Of a stretch of 64,000 nucleotides of DNA, positions 47,701-61,300 are shown piece after piece; within the stretch, counting starts at the first letter, position 1, and each line of letters opens with the position of its first letter. A model generated the notes under the pieces. The model worked only from the letters and a program-made list of their open reading frames with translations, was not told where the DNA came from and did no database searches. The stretch covers positions 682,001-746,000 of the forward strand of contig JAMSLZ010000002.1 in assembly GCA_026027325.1 (NCBI GenBank), written 5' to 3'. The position numbers and the translations under genes were made by a program. Source of the DNA: Actinomucor elegans (lineage: Eukaryota; Mucoromycota; Mucoromycetes; Mucorales; Mucoraceae).

Positions 47701-49107
47701 TAATGAATTTGTCAGATTTCTTACCAGCTGCAATGGTAGGTACATCCAACTCTAAAATATGAGGCAAGATTGAACCGCCAATCTTCTTTTCCTCTGTGTT
47801 GAGAATGGTGAATAAAGTACGGAAGGTGATGTTTTGACCTAATTTGAAATCTTTTTCGATATTCATGGCAGCAGGGATATGAGATTGATCAATAGTAACA
47901 GGGTAGAGACCTTGCATCTTGACACCCAAACCGTTACTTTGAACAGCATCTACTACACCTGTCACAGATTGACCGGGAAGAACAGAGGTAATACGGGAGA
48001 AAGGATCTTCAACAACGGCAGTAGCAATCTTTGCACGATCAATGCTGACATTAGCAGTACGGGCATCAACTTTTTCGATAACACATTCAACATATTGACC
48101 AACAGCAAGTTCCTCATCACGGTTGTATTTTTTGATATAGTCTTTTGACTCTTTTAAAGGTAAGAAGCCTGTCAAATTCTTGACGCCTAAATCCAAAATA
48201 TAACCATGATCTTCAGCACTCTTTACAATAGCACCTAAAGTCTAATAGTTTTTTTGGGGTATTATATTTAGTTGTTATTCTAAAAGCTTTTCTTTTCTTT
48301 TTTTTTTTTTCTTTTTTTTACTTACAACACCAGGTGTAACATCCACCTTGATAATATCCTCGTTGACAAAATTAGGCTTTAAGCTCAATTCAACAACTTT
48401 TTTAGAGTTATTTTCACCGGATTGCAAACCTGTTACTTTACAGCGAACCCATTGACCAACACGGAACAACTGGTTCAAATTGGGTAAAGCGGTTCCTGTT
48501 CCTTCCATATCCTCGTCTTCGTCTTCATTTGCGACTTTTTCGACAATGGCAGTAAGAGCGTCGGAAATCTCGGTGATTGGAACAACACCCACAAGCTGAT
48601 GAGGTAATGAGACAAATAAGTCGAGTTCGTTGATACGCGAAATACAACCCAAGAAGGCGGTACCCACAGTGAGTTTCTATAACAATAATAAAAAATCAGT
48701 TTGTGCTTTTTGTTTGATATGAATAGACCATACTTTAAAGTTCAATTGTTCAATATAAGTTCTGTCAGACTTGGGCTTTTCGTCTTTGACAGGTGCAGCC
48801 TTCTTTGTCTTTTTTGAAGGCTTTCTCTTCTTCTTGACAGGCTCTGAACCTTCGATAGTAGCTTCAGAATCAGTGGTTGCTTTACTCTACAGTTTTTTTT
48901 ATTAGTGATTGTCGAGATTTTTTTTTTTTTTTTCAAAAAAAGGGCGATCCTTACTGAAGCAAAAAGATCACTGGCCACCTTGTTGGAAATTTCTCGATGT
49001 TCAAGAGGAGTTAAACTACTGGCACCTCCACGAGGGAAATTTTCCTCAGTAGAAGCAGCAATGGTCACTGCAGTAGCATTGTTCTCGCTAGTCTTTCTTT
49101 TACCCAT
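44555..49107 (-). CDS. RRP5: rRNA biogenesis protein RRP5 (PDCD11 family)
   Basis: Nucleolar factor needed for both 40S and 60S pre-rRNA processing (known for Rrp5). About 1,425 aa in five exons, shorter than the 1,729 of yeast. Starts MGKRKTSENN at 49107 (an in-frame ATG 18 nt upstream is less likely). A Lys-rich N-terminal region (VKKKRKPSKKTKK) precedes about ten S1 RNA-binding folds that I count by eye (for example LTVGTAFLGCISRINELDLFVSLP, GSMVECEVERLIPAGIIVKVS, GHVYEGYVSNIAPVGVFVKLN). Then comes an acidic linker (SDSDEEMPEVDDSDEE, EEAEEEEEEEE) and, from about residue 1130, TPR/HAT repeats ([50 protein letters not shown]). The last exon (KKWIQFEKANG ... LAYVESMS) follows an intron that is almost all A after GTAA. 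Large ORFs on the opposite strand are Ser-rich shadows of the acidic linker. Confidence 0.95.
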
Positions 49108-51597
49108 AGTTGATTCAAGAAACAATAGTGAAAGCTTTACGAAATAGGGACTTTGAAAATATGCTCGAGTTCATAAAAAAAAAATATGGAATAAATGTGT
49201 TGATGATTAATAGTCACAGTGGCTTTTTGGAGTGGAAATCATGCAAATCTGTCAAAAAAAGTCCAGGGCATTTGAATGTACACTAGTACTACAATTAAAT
49301 AAAGGTTCTTTAGCTTGGAGAAAAAAAATTATTCCGAGTATAGATTTATTAACCAGATGCAACATTTGGCTGAGACTGATTGAGACCGATTGAGAGATCT
49401 CGAAATGAGTGTATGAAATATATACAATGCATGGTTTATCATATATAATCTATCATTGTGATTCAGTTAAATAAATGATCTAATGGATGCAACAGATAAG
49501 CAATGTTCATCATATGCAACATTTAACCGAGTCTAGCTGATCATTTGACCTAGTTTATCGGTTGAGTTACAGTCATTTATATAACCAATCGTTAGAATAT
49601 AATATATTCTTGGCTCTTCTACCAAATACTGGTTCCAGTAGGTGTAATAGTTCATTATGAATATATATTAGTAATTAAAAAAAAAGAAGTTAAAAAGAAG
49701 TTGTTCGAGGGCTGTAGAGACATTTAAAATGGTCAGTTTCTGAACGGGTATTTTTATGAAGCGAGATGATAGTATTTTCAAGGCCAGGATTTTTATAAAG
49801 TAGATGCAATATATTGAAGAATATCAACTGTAATTTTTATGGATTTTATTATATTTCAAATGATTGGGAGATCATGAAGTTTTTAACAAACATGATATTT
49901 CTGTCCAGTCTAACCCAGAACTGGAGATGAAATACGTCGATAAAGAATCTGAAACTGGAACAATATGCTATTGTATCTAAACTATTTTCAGGAAATACTC
50001 TGTTTGCTTTCAATCATTAGTATGTCTTTGACTTAAAAATCGTCAACACGCAGATTCGAATGGATATTTTCAGAAAAAAAAAACGTATCATGGATACGCC
50101 CATACTTTGCTTAATATTTTGGCTTGGAAAAATATACAATTATTTCTGGAAAACACTAATCCCAAGATAATCACTTTGGCAGAATTAGATGGTCTTAATA
50201 CTGAATCCTCGAGTATCTTATTTATTCAGATGTCTTGAGACATGACAAGCGAGCCAGGATGTCAAATACGTTCAGGCCACAAATAGCGATAGTCTTTTAT
50301 ATAAGCTCGATTTTCCAGAAGAGTTGTAAATGATTATTTTTGCTTCATTAGTGCAATAATTACTAGTTGAGCCAATCGACTTATGCTTAAAAACCAAATC
50401 AAAAAAAACATGGAATAAATTGATATCTAAGGTTGCTTATAGTTAAATAGAAGTTCCGATAGTTGCAGTATCTTATTCTATAAGGAGATACTAAACAGAT
50501 GTGATATTGGATGTGGATGCACTGAGAGGCCTATTAATTATTAGACCTACTAGATCACAAGAAATTCAGGTATTTTACAGTCAATTATTAAAAGTGTAGT
50601 ACTTTAGCCAAATAATGAGCCTATCTGGTAGATGAAACAATTCATTCTGATTATATCTTAGTTACCAAATGTGATTTTTTAACTTGAATCGATGGAGAGA
50701 TTCGGAAAGGTTGGATTTCCACAAGGGCACCGAAATCAATCCTCTGTAGATCTTTCAGCCGATCTTGTCCAAATTGTACATCTACCCGGTGCTTTATTTG
50801 TAGAATGAGCTATTGCGTCTACTGTAACATTTATATAATCAGAAGCTTGATCGCGAGATCGCTTATACAGTCCAAGATGATTTCTATAGCAGTAAGAGAT
50901 CAGGATCACTTTTTAATACTACCTTTTCTACATGCGTATCAATAACCGTCCTTAAAATTTTCTGATTTGACAGCACATATATATGCAAGTGACCCATTTT
51001 GCTTCCATGAATCGAACCATTCATTTATTGTGTTTTATTTAAACGCGAGGAAAGAATCAGAATATTATTTTGTTTGCAGAAGGGCCGAGCCTCAAAAAGT
51101 TGGCCCATAACAAAAAAGATACAGGTGCTTAGACAGCATTTCCTTTCCTTCTAATCTAGATACCCAATTTGCATTACATTCGGACTATTGTGCACCACAT
51201 TTATATGCGAGTTACCCCAACATGCACATACGAAAAAAGAACGCGTCTTGATCGTCCAACTCATCATCCAGTCAATTGTGCGACAATATGTGTCACATTT
51301 GATATATGCTGTAGCACTTGTATGATTATCATTTCCGCAAGTTCTTTGTGATGCCATAGCACAAAAACATAAGGGGCACACACTGGGTTAAAATTATTTT
51401 AGACGAGTAGTAAAGTGGTAGATGTGCACGCTACTACATAGACTAGATCAAACAGAAAAAAAAAACTAGTTTTTTTTTGATTAACTTGCAGAAAATAGAA
51501 AGTTTTTTTTATTAGAGTATGTATGTAAAGAAAAATAGTGTACAAATGGGAGAGCTTGGTATTTTAGTGAGATATATCTACAAAACCAGCAGTAGAT
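49108..51597. other. intergenic with R1 repeats
   Basis: No intact gene. Inverted R1 copies at about 49355-49400 and 49510-49565, spaced about 155 nt, and a forward copy at about 50740-50830. A tRNA A-box-like string (TAGTAAAGTGGTAGA) at about 51407 has no T arm after it. The ORFs at 51151-51381 and 51169-51351 are mutual shadows. The 3' end of the PPN1-like gene lies at the right edge. Confidence 0.5.
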
Positions 51598-53155
51598 CTA
51601 GGTGGAGACACCAGCGTATTTCTTGTACAATTTACGAGAAGATTCACTCTTGCCAATGTTCAACACAGCTTGACCAACGCCAGCACCATCAAAATGATCA
51701 ACACCATAGAGTTTGGAAGCCTTGTATTCAAGTTCAAACTTGAGCGTACGCTTACTATTTGCTTTATCGAGATCAACATAGTATTGATCCCAATCACGGA
51801 TGGTACCAACTGGATACTTGCCATCGCTAACATCATAAGAGTAAACACGAAGAGCGGGGTTGTTCTTGGGGATGATGGAAGGGGCGTTAAAGAGACCGAC
51901 ACTAGTTTTAGCCAAGGTAAACTTTTTGTTTTTGGCTCTCTTGTCGTCAGCAGCAATAAAACCATAATTCTTTCTTCCAGAAGGAACCACTGCATTCAAG
52001 TTATCATCTATAAAATCAATCGTTAAAAAAAACATATTTCATCGCATAATTTGTACCAGGAAAACCTACTGTTGGTATGTCCAGTAAAATGGCCAGCAAT
52101 GACATGACCGTATTTGCCGAGCAAGTTGAAATATTGAGAGTAGCACTTGGATTTGAATAAGCGAGATCCATCATCATCGATAGGAGGAACATGACCCATA
52201 ATATAGACTCGATGCTGGCCGTTCTTTTTAGCGAAACTTCTCAAGGTAGTTTCTAACCACTTCATTTGCGTTGTAGAAGGGCTGTTGGAAGAGCCACAGT
52301 CAGAAACATCATCGTTTTTGGAGAAAAAGTACATTGAATTTAAATTGATGATACTCAATTTGCCTTGGATGACTTCTTGCACAAAGTAACCGCCGGAACT
52401 GAAGTCTTGATTTAAGTTGAGGCCGAGTGGTTGCCAGATAGTTTCCAACTTGTTAAAAATCTTGTCATTGTGAACAATATCATTATGTTCAAAGGCATCA
52501 TTGTTACCAATAGTGGGTACCTATGGACTACTGAGTATCTGCTATACATTTCTTTTATAATGGCACTTACAAAGGGTATATCATCGAAATTATAAGCGGA
52601 TTGAAAGTATTTCATGACAGACTTGTGGCCGTTAATGACATCGCTTTGGGTTCTGGGCATTTCATCATCTCGGTCCTATCGTTAGTTTTGATAAATATAA
52701 AGTTGTACGAAATAAATGGCCAAAAAAGCTCACATGTCGGACTGTATCACCAGTGTAAATGATAAAGTCGATGTCCCTGATTTCTTTTCTGAGAAAGTCA
52801 AATGTAGCCTTCACAAGAGAAACTGGCGAATCACAATCAGTGCCCAATGCACCGAATTTGCCACTTTCGCTGGATCTCTTTCTGCCAAAACGATGACAGA
52901 GACTATCAGGATCAGCTCCTTCTTTGTATGCGGGGTCAATATGAATATCTAGATATGAAGAAGTAGTTTTAGATTTGAAAGAGGTCAGCTTCAGTAAAGT
53001 ATTTAATTACCAGTAATGTGAAGGAATTTGCCATGCAATTGACGGCCTCTCTTGACAAGAGGTCTGTTTCCATCCAAAGGTGCAGCCTGAACAGCGCAGG
53101 ATTGCAAGAGCAAGACACAGGCAGTGATGCAAGTAAAAGACTTGAGTAAGACCAT
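51598..53155 (-). CDS. endopolyphosphatase, PPN1-like, secretory/vacuolar
   Basis: Calcineurin-like metallophosphoesterase that cuts inorganic polyphosphate chains internally; yeast PPN1 is vacuolar. Starts at ATG 53155 with a signal peptide or anchor (MVLLKSFTCITACVLLLQSCAVQAA). Metal-site motifs in order: ITDIHID (DxH, split by intron 1), YTGDTVRHD, TIGNND, MGHVPP and GHFTGHTN. PPN1-type strings include LCHRFGRKRS, CDSPVSLVKATFDFLRK, GGYFVQEVIQGKLSIINLNSMYFF and EYKASKLYG near the C-terminus. Cys residues in DCGSSNSP and KCYSQYF fit a luminal protein. Five exons or so; the stop TAG is at 51598-51600. TATA-like TTATATAG lies at about 53211, about 55 nt upstream. I prefer this start over one 147 nt upstream because the signal peptide begins here. 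Confidence 0.9.
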
Positions 53156-56100
53156 CGTAGAAAAGAAAGTAAAAGATAAAGAAAAAGAAGCTAGTTGTAA
53201 CGATGTTGTTCTTATATAGATCTTTTTGTTCTTAAGATCTTTGTCGTAGAAAATTCGGTCTCCACTTTTTGTCAAACAGATAGCGTCTAATAGGAGAACC
53301 ATAGAATGGGTATACTATTGTTTAGAGTTAAGGCCTTTGATTAAGGAAGTTACCTTATAAGGCTTATAGTGACTAGTACTGTTGTATCACTGAAATATGT
53401 ACAGCTTAATGAAAAACGGGCTCCTTATAATTAACTGAATTGCATCAATATACAACAAGGAACCAAGCTATTAATACAAATTGTTATGCCGGATAACCAG
53501 TTCCTTTGTATGCAATGGCAAAATATAACTATATTCAAACGCCTGGAGCGATGGATACACACGCGAATTGCGGACTTGATTTCAAGTCATGGTCCCTCCA
53601 TGATCTTCCAAGTCCGTTTTATAAGGATGATGGGTATTCTTTCTTGTCAGTAATCAACTATAGAGCTCGTATATTTTAGCAAGAATTTACAAGGGGATAT
53701 TTCAAGTAAGCTTTAATATATCTAGAGTAAATGACATTGATAATACGCTAACAAACTGTTTTTATGTTATACTTTTTGGTTTATATATCTGATGCTCTCG
53801 CATATGAAAAATTCTGTATTATTTTTTATATGACGCTCTTATATCATGCCATGTGGAAGAAAAGCATGTCCAAATGGAATTAATAATCTATGCGTGCATA
53901 GATGGTCTACTTTGTATCATTGGTTTCAACGCACTGTCTACAAAACTGGTATTGGCATTAACAGTTACTAATATAAGCGCAATAAATCTAAGGCTAAATA
54001 GCACTTCGCGAATAAGCTGCTTCCATGAATATACATCTTACCAAGTTTTGTCGAGCGACTGTCAAAACACAGTAGGATTAAAAGAGTGTCAATAGATCAT
54101 TGTGAACTGCTGAACAACTAGCCCGTCAACCTATTGGTCAGTAGTAGATAAACGAAATAAACCGCTGGCGCCGGCGTCATGATAATACTAAAATCCAGTC
54201 TTTTTTTCCTTTCACATCTGACGTTTAAAGGACCTTAAATAAAAACGGAGTTTGCTCCCTAACAAAAAAAAAAAAAAATAATACCAAAATCGCTTCGGGA
54301 TTGTTAGCCAGTCAAATCAACTCTTTTATTTATGATGTAAAATATAATATGCATTGTACTCTCTATTTGGTGAGTAAACTCGTTCTCTTTTACCTCTACT
54401 GAGAATAGAACAACTGGTTGTACCTGCAAAGGCTTTATATTCAGTGACCGCTTTAAAATGGCGACTCAACGTTTATCAATAGAACGCGCTCGAAATCAAT
54501 AACAATTATAACAAACTTCGATTCTCGAATAAAGGACGGGCTTTCTAACAAACTAATTATCATATATATAAATTAATAAAGGCATGTTCCAGTGTTGAAT
54601 TAGTCTGAAACCCGAAAACCTCCGGTATGGAATCATCAAATCTTTAGCGATCCTTTGTATACAACACATTTAGAAGCTAAGAACTTCGAGCAGTATACAT
54701 GCTACAAATGTAAATGGACTATATCACGGTTGTAGGGGATTAAAAAGAGCTGTTGAAGTAGAAAAAATCAAGAACGAATGATAATGCAGTGTATAATCCC
54801 TATTATTGAGCATTAACTATCAAACCTCTTTTGATCATCAACAAGTTATCCACAAAAATTGTAAGGATATGATGTGAAGCTTGAAGATTAAAGGGTCTGA
54901 TTCCTCGACTAGGAAGACATCACTCCTAATCAATCCGAAAACTAGAGTCATGAATTTCATTAACTGCTTCTATTTGTGTTCTGATTCACTTGATAAGTAT
55001 CCCTATGAATGTTAAAACATCAGTACGAAAGAGGTGAACAATACAGTAATTCAATATACTGACTGCTTAGACAAAAAATCGCCTATAGTCTTTGTAACAT
55101 AGTGCGGAAAATTTGAGATGAGATTTATAAGTTCACCTAATAACAAGAATATAAAAAGTATAGAAGGGTCAAAGATTAATTGTCGTGAATCTTATGTTTT
55201 GAAACCAAATTTTCTAAGTAGTAGTATTCTCCTTTTTTTTCAGATGATGTTATGAATAAAATTGTATTTTACTAAAAATATACAGCTAATTTAAAAGAGG
55301 CTACAATATAACTGGATACGCGCGAAAATCAGTTACAAGCGAAATTAAAACTCAAAGAGTTAAAATAAGCCTTTCAGGAAGATCTTTGATGGATGAAGTG
55401 TTTGTATCAGCCTCTTGTTATGCTTCTAATTGATTTACTCTCCAGACATGAATAAAGAGAATTAGTTATTAGAGGGAATTATAAGATGTTAAAAGAAATA
55501 GATATAGTTTGAAATAATGGTGATGGCAACCACATTAACTATCATCACTTATCTTAAAGCAGCCGAAACGGACATATGTTTAGTTGTAACTGATTTTACC
55601 AAAATAACAACAAACTGTAGTAATTTAAAGGCTTTCGCAAGACAACATATTTTATTTATTGACATGCTATTATTTATTTGACATCTTACAATATACTTGT
55701 GATTAACAACCATGATAAACTGGGCAAAATAGCAATTGATCTACTACTACATAAAAACAAAGTAAAAATGTTTGATCAACTAGAACTTCTTGAGAGCTTG
55801 TATTCTTAGCAAATTTTAATTGTAGAGTGAGGCTTCTTCAAAGATCAAAATAGTTTTGCTGTACATATATTCCCATTCAGTTGGTATTCTCATTGCCTTC
55901 TTTTTTTTAACGCCCTTTTTTAACTATCTCTAGGATATTGATTCTATAATCATAACAAAAACTTTATGGTGATAACAAGTATAAAAACAATTGTAATCAA
56001 AGTGGCGGTTATATGTAAGAACGAAGCAGAGAGCATTACACTGTTCTTAAGAGGAGTCAAACATAAGAACCATTTCAGCATTTAAACTATTAAACAATGT

Positions 56101-57218
56101 ATTGTTTCATTTTATAAGCGTGCAGTAATAAATGATTCTAAATTAACAAAAAAAAAAAGGTAAGCTTGAAGGTGTCAGATCCTTTAAAAATATTGGTATC
56201 TTGACATAGGGCAGGTGCTAGAGCTGATCTATTCTGAAGCAAAAAAGCTCTGTCGGAAATTGAAATACGAATCGACAGTAACCCTAATTGATGTGATAAA
56301 AACACGTCAAATTCAAAACAATTCAATTATTCTCGGTCAAAAAAATAGACAATCTAATACTCCTTCCAATAAACTAATTTTGTCGTTCATATTTTGATAT
56401 AAATAGGCGCTATAATTGATATATATACTGAGACACGCAAATCGGCAATTGAAATAGAGTGCTTCATAGCAACCGGCTTTTGATATAACCAAAATCCATC
56501 CAATTCGATAATAAGCCTAGATAGATCAATACATTTCGGGTGAAACTTGGAAAGAACCAAATTACCTCCTATAAACCAACTTGCGTATGTATGTCTTAAT
56601 ATAGGGTAGACACTATGGATGATATATTATGAAACACACTAAAAGGTATCGGAGATTGTAATAGTGCTCCTTCATAGCAAAACCATAATTGATATGTACG
56701 AAAACCCGTTTAACTTCAACAATGAACCGAGATATACCAATGATTTCTCGGGTAAAAGAACATAAAAAGAATGAGGACCCTTTTTAAATATACTAACTGA
56801 AGTAACCTTAAATTTACAGAGACAGGGAAAAAAAAGTAATTTAACAATCTAACTCGACTTTTTTTTTCTTTTACGCGAATTGTTGAGTCAAGTGCTATTA
56901 TTGAAACAAAATTCAGTTTCGTATAAATAACAATAATATAACGTTTTGGGTTTCCGCATGCAAGGTAATTGTGTTTCAGTCAATGGCTAAAGTATCCAAT
57001 TGTATTAATTGTTGGAAAAAAAAGAGGTATTATATTCCAAATCCAGTTTGGCATTAAGAAGATTATGAATGTATGAGTTGAATAATATTACAAGAACATG
57101 GGGAGTGTGGAGAAGGGTTGTTTTTTTGTTAGAAATACATGGTTTCATAAGAGTTAGTGAGGTGATCATATATGTTACATAAGAAAAATGAAAAAAAAAA
57201 AAAATGAAAAAAGCTTAG
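53156..57218. other. 4-kb intergenic stretch
   Basis: No gene supported. The ORFs at 53853-54095 and 56138-56397 look random. Around 56240-56345, 56445-56580 and 56650-56780 three diverged segments share AATTGAAATA/GATTGTAATA, TGCTTCATAGCAA, CC..AATTGATATG..AAAACC, and GATA(T)ACCAAT..TTCTCGGGT, so a short dispersed repeat is present. AT-rich elsewhere. Confidence 0.5.
56230..56790 (+). repeat. three diverged copies of a short repeat
   Basis: Spaced about 200 nt. The best pair shares AGTGCT(T/C)...TTCATAGCAA and a CGGGT(G)AAA motif preceded by GATA..; in the third copy CCGAGATATACC is followed by TTTCTCGGG, which could form a hairpin. The string GCCGAGATAT also appears twice at 602-990. Function unknown. 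Confidence 0.35.
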
Positions 57219-58354
57219 TTAAACATCTACGATTCTTTGCACTTTGTTACAGTCTAAAAGATGCTCTCCGCGGTATTTGATCAAGTATTCACCATGATCT
57301 TTCCAAGTAACAGTCTTATTGACAGGGCAGCCCTACAAAAATAACATTAAAAAAAAACTAAGGCTAATCAAATAATGTGTATATTACCTTATTACTATTT
57401 GAACATTTGTAATAAACACTCTTATTTCCCGTCTTTTTTTGCACAGTGTTACCGTTGTTTTTCCAAAAGTAGCCGTCAACATATGGGTATTCTCGTGTCT
57501 CGACAATTTTGGTGATAGCTTGCATCTCTCTACGTCTTCGTGGTCTTGGAGGAAAGTCATATCTTGGTGGTTGTGTATCTAATGTATGTATATTGGTGAA
57601 TGTATTATTATCTTCTTCAAGTGGATAATCTGGAGACAATGGATGCTGTTTGTTCGTTTGAAGTGACGAAATGACTGCAGCAGCTGCTGAACCATAACTA
57701 TTTGAATATTAGTAATCTTTGTGAAGCGGGTAAAGAATAAAATAAAATAAAAAAAGCTTACCTTTCCATTTGAAGCAAGGAAGAAGCGGAGACCGGGGTA
57801 GTTGTTGTGGGGATAGGTGAAAATGTTCGGTCATCAAATTCATCTGAATCTGCACTGCCAGTAAAAGAGGAACCGAGGGTAGAATCGCGTCTACATACAA
57901 AAGGTTGATAAGGAGATGCTAAAATGGCATCAAAGCTAGTGCGTCTTCTACCGTCTGTTGAGGAATTACTGCTGATAGGTGGTGTTGGTTGCATAAATAC
58001 ATTTAATGGTTGTTGGAATGTCATTGACATGGGATCATCATTACTGTTGTTATTGTTATTGACAGTCGTAGGTATCTGTTGCTGTTGAATCAACAAGAGA
58101 TCAAGCTCTTTGGCTCTCAGTTTGGCTTCTTCTGCTCGTCGTTTATCTTCTTCTAATTTGCTCAGCAAAATCAACCTTAAAAGTTCAGGCTGTGATTGAT
58201 AACTGTAAATGATCTCTTGAAGGTCGCCTGAAACAGGCACTTGTTCTTGCTTTAGCGTTGCTGGCGAAGATTGACGGGGGAAAGAGTGAAAAGGCACTTG
58301 TTCATGATGATAAAGTGGAACAGCTTTGTCTTTCGAATAGTTATAGTCTGACAT
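57219..58354 (-). CDS. WRKY-like zinc-finger transcription factor
   Basis: Three exons, about 335 aa. N-terminus MSDYNYSKDKAVPLYHHEQ, then a coiled coil (LLRLILLSKLEEDKRRAEEAKLRAKELDLLLIQQQQ, about residues 58-95) and Asn/Ser/Pro-rich linkers (NNNNSNDD, SPIPTTTT). The C-terminal domain reads PYVDGYFWKNNGNTVQKK, KSVYYKCSNSNK|GCPVNKTV and KYRGEHLLDCNKVQ, the WRKY/GCM1 layout: the DGYxWRKYG strand, Cys-x6-Cys, and a terminal His-x3-Cys. The signature WRKYGQK is replaced by WKNNGNT. Fungal WRKY-like factors of this sort are rare and known mainly from early-diverging fungi. Stop TAA at 57219-57221; the last intron falls between the two zinc Cys. Likely DNA-binding, target unknown. Confidence 0.82.
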
Positions 58355-61300
58355 TGTTAGATAGGAAAGAAGGGGAAAAGAAGGTTATTAATTTAAAAAA
58401 ATTTAAACAGGGTTTCCTTTATTCCACAACTTCCCGTCCTTTCATCATTCTATTTTCTCAGGGTCACTAATCCCTTGGTCTCCGCTTGGAAATCGTTAGT
58501 TTAGTATAATGTGGAGTCATGAGTGTGGGAGCGTGCGGTATATAATATCCAGTGTTATCCAATCACGCTGTAACGAATTACGAATGTACCCGGCATTAGT
58601 TGTGGTATGATTTATTACAAAAATAGGCAATAAAACCAAAGGGTTGCATGTGTCAAAAGAGCAGAACCTGCATTCATGAAAGAGCCTCTTTTGATGATGC
58701 GGAATAACAAAAGAGCTTAATTGTGGGGAAGTTTCATGTTTTACAAAGACATATACCATTTGATATGCCTGATATAGAATCACTCTACTAATCCATGACG
58801 ATTTACCGTATAAAATGATCAAGTGGCTCTTTGGAGTAGTGAACATTAATAACGTGGTATCGTGTAACTCATTCCAAGCTAAAATTAACGCTGCAACATG
58901 ACTGGTTTGGATATAATCTCCCAGAAAGTCCCCCCTCCAAAACGGGTCTTGCAGCAAAAAAGAAACAACGCGATCATACACTTTTTAGTCCGTGGTTGCC
59001 GCGCAAAATTACCACAAATCACGTATAACCAAAATATCCCTTTTCTAGATCATATAATATATCTTCTTTGTGTTTCCAATATCAATCAAATATCATATAT
59101 CTTCGTACAACAAGACAGTAACAATAAGGTCCTAATAAAGTTAAAGTTGGCTTAGTGTATTTGCTTATGAGGTGACTTTTTGAGTGAGAGAGAAAGGAAA
59201 AGAGGCCCTGATTAATGTAATACAGACCGAGTAAACTTATTGGCGATGTAGTGTTTTGTAGCGTGATATGGAAAGAAGCTTTCATGGCCAATGCAAGTTA
59301 ATGAAACGCGATCAAAGATAATCAGCGTGTCCAAATCGACTGGTTATCCGAGGATAGATGATAAGATAATGAAAGAAAAAAAAAAGTGGGGAAACTTCTT
59401 TTTTAAACAAACAATAAAAAAAAACAAGCCGCGGAAACGTCAACAATCATTCAATGTTTTACCAGAAAGCTTATCATTCTACACCAACAAAATATACTCA
59501 ACGAAAAAAAGCGGTATGATAATGCTTTTATGTAAGCATGATAAGGATCTTTCTTTGTATTTTTTGCCTATCCGGGTTATAAGAAAATGGCCAGGGATTG
59601 ACCCTTTGAAATATCACCTTATTCGGTTTGGTAACATGATATCATAGCCTAAGCTCGTGGTTTATAGTTTGGGAAGAAAGAAAGTGGACAGCTGTAAACA
59701 ATTTTTCAAAAACATGGCGCAAATTAACAGAATCTGAACAGATTCCTAGTTTTACCAGATGTACTAGCTATTATTGAATGCAAACTGCCCATCAGATGCA
59801 ACATTAAAACAAGATCCAATTTTTTTAAGCCGAAAATATCCAAAAATTTGATACACGCATGTTAACACTTCACTAAAAGAGGAAATTATGTATGTCATTA
59901 ACAAACATGATAGACAATTTCATTTCTCTTCGAATCGTGTAAATTTTACAGTGGAGGAAAATATACAGGCGGTGTTTCCTAGAGCATTGCTATACCTACC
60001 ACAGAGCCTTCAAATCATACACACTAGTTCGTTAGAAACAGGTTATTTTTTTTTTCTATCGATTCCTCAGATATCCGAGCAGATACATACACTCAAAAAA
60101 AGTAAGCTGCGAGTATTTCCTTGATGGAAATATATTTAGAGATCGTGGCCACTATATATGGTTGAAAATAACAGGTGTATACACAAAATCTCATCAAGAG
60201 CAGCAGATTGTTTTATAATTGGCTCGCAGCCAAGCTTTTTTTTTAGCAGATGTGATTTATTGATTAGCAGCATTTTCAAATATTGTTATTTATAACCCAA
60301 ACATATCAGATACTGAGACTACCCGAACCGTTGAGTTACTTTTGATACTACTGATAGCACTCTTATGGTTATTCTTGAGTCTACTGTTGAATAGTTTTTA
60401 ATATTCTTTGAATGTCAGGCATTCTTTTAGCGCCTTACGATACGACTATTTATGCATTCGGACCGATAAACTTCAGCTTGTAAAAAGTATGATCCATGGT
60501 AAGCTATTTGGAGGAATAAGAGCTTGCAGGACTGTTAATGCTTTCATTGGACATATCCTTTCTAATTACAACATATGTTACGCAGTTTCAGAATTAAAAT
60601 ATCAGCTCACGGTTCACTAAAATGGTGATATTATGCACCTCAGCTATCACTAGAGATAACTTCCTTTCCCCTTGTGTTTTATGTATGAAAATATTTGGCA
60701 CAGTATAGCCGTGTGAGATGAGTTTTAATTGAGCTTGAAATAAGCAGTGAAAAAGAATTTTGAGCTTAAATAAACAAGTACCAAACACTATGCGGTGAAT
60801 TCCAAGTTAACCCAATTTGCAGGAGAATCGTTGCCATTTCGATTGAATTTCAGGCTAACCTGCAATTCACTTACACAAACATAATTTTCAAATGAGCGTT
60901 ATAATGACCTCAATGCCTTCGCTTTTTTACTCTTTTCTTGAGTATTAGCCATGATATGATAGTCCAAAATGTATACATAATTATTATTTATTTAGTAAAA
61001 TAAAATTAAATAGAAGAGTACACTAAACGAATTTATAAATTAGCTTCATACATGAAAAACTAGCATTCTAGCTACCTAGGAGCCATGTAGTCATGCAGCC
61101 ATAAAGACATGCAGCCTTAACTGGTGTTTTACAGTCTTACCGACTAGCAATTTTACATAAATCTTTACTATCTTACAGTCTTGCGGTCTTTCAGATTTAC
61201 AGCTTTTTTGTCTGGGCGCCTTCAATTTGAATCCTATTGATCGATTATTGAACCGTTTCTTCCTTTTGGTTTAATATATAATAGTTATTGAATATGTATA

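Noticed and set aside
51400..51470. tRNA-like A box (TAGTAAAGTGGTAGA)
   Set aside because: No paired acceptor stem and no T-arm (GGTTCAAATC-type) follows, so no cloverleaf can be drawn.
58517..60788. Several ORFs of 60-150 aa downstream of the WRKY-like gene
   Set aside because: Composition follows base content, frames overlap on both strands and no conserved motif is visible; the 154-aa frame at 58517-58981 lies in the presumed promoter of the WRKY-like gene.
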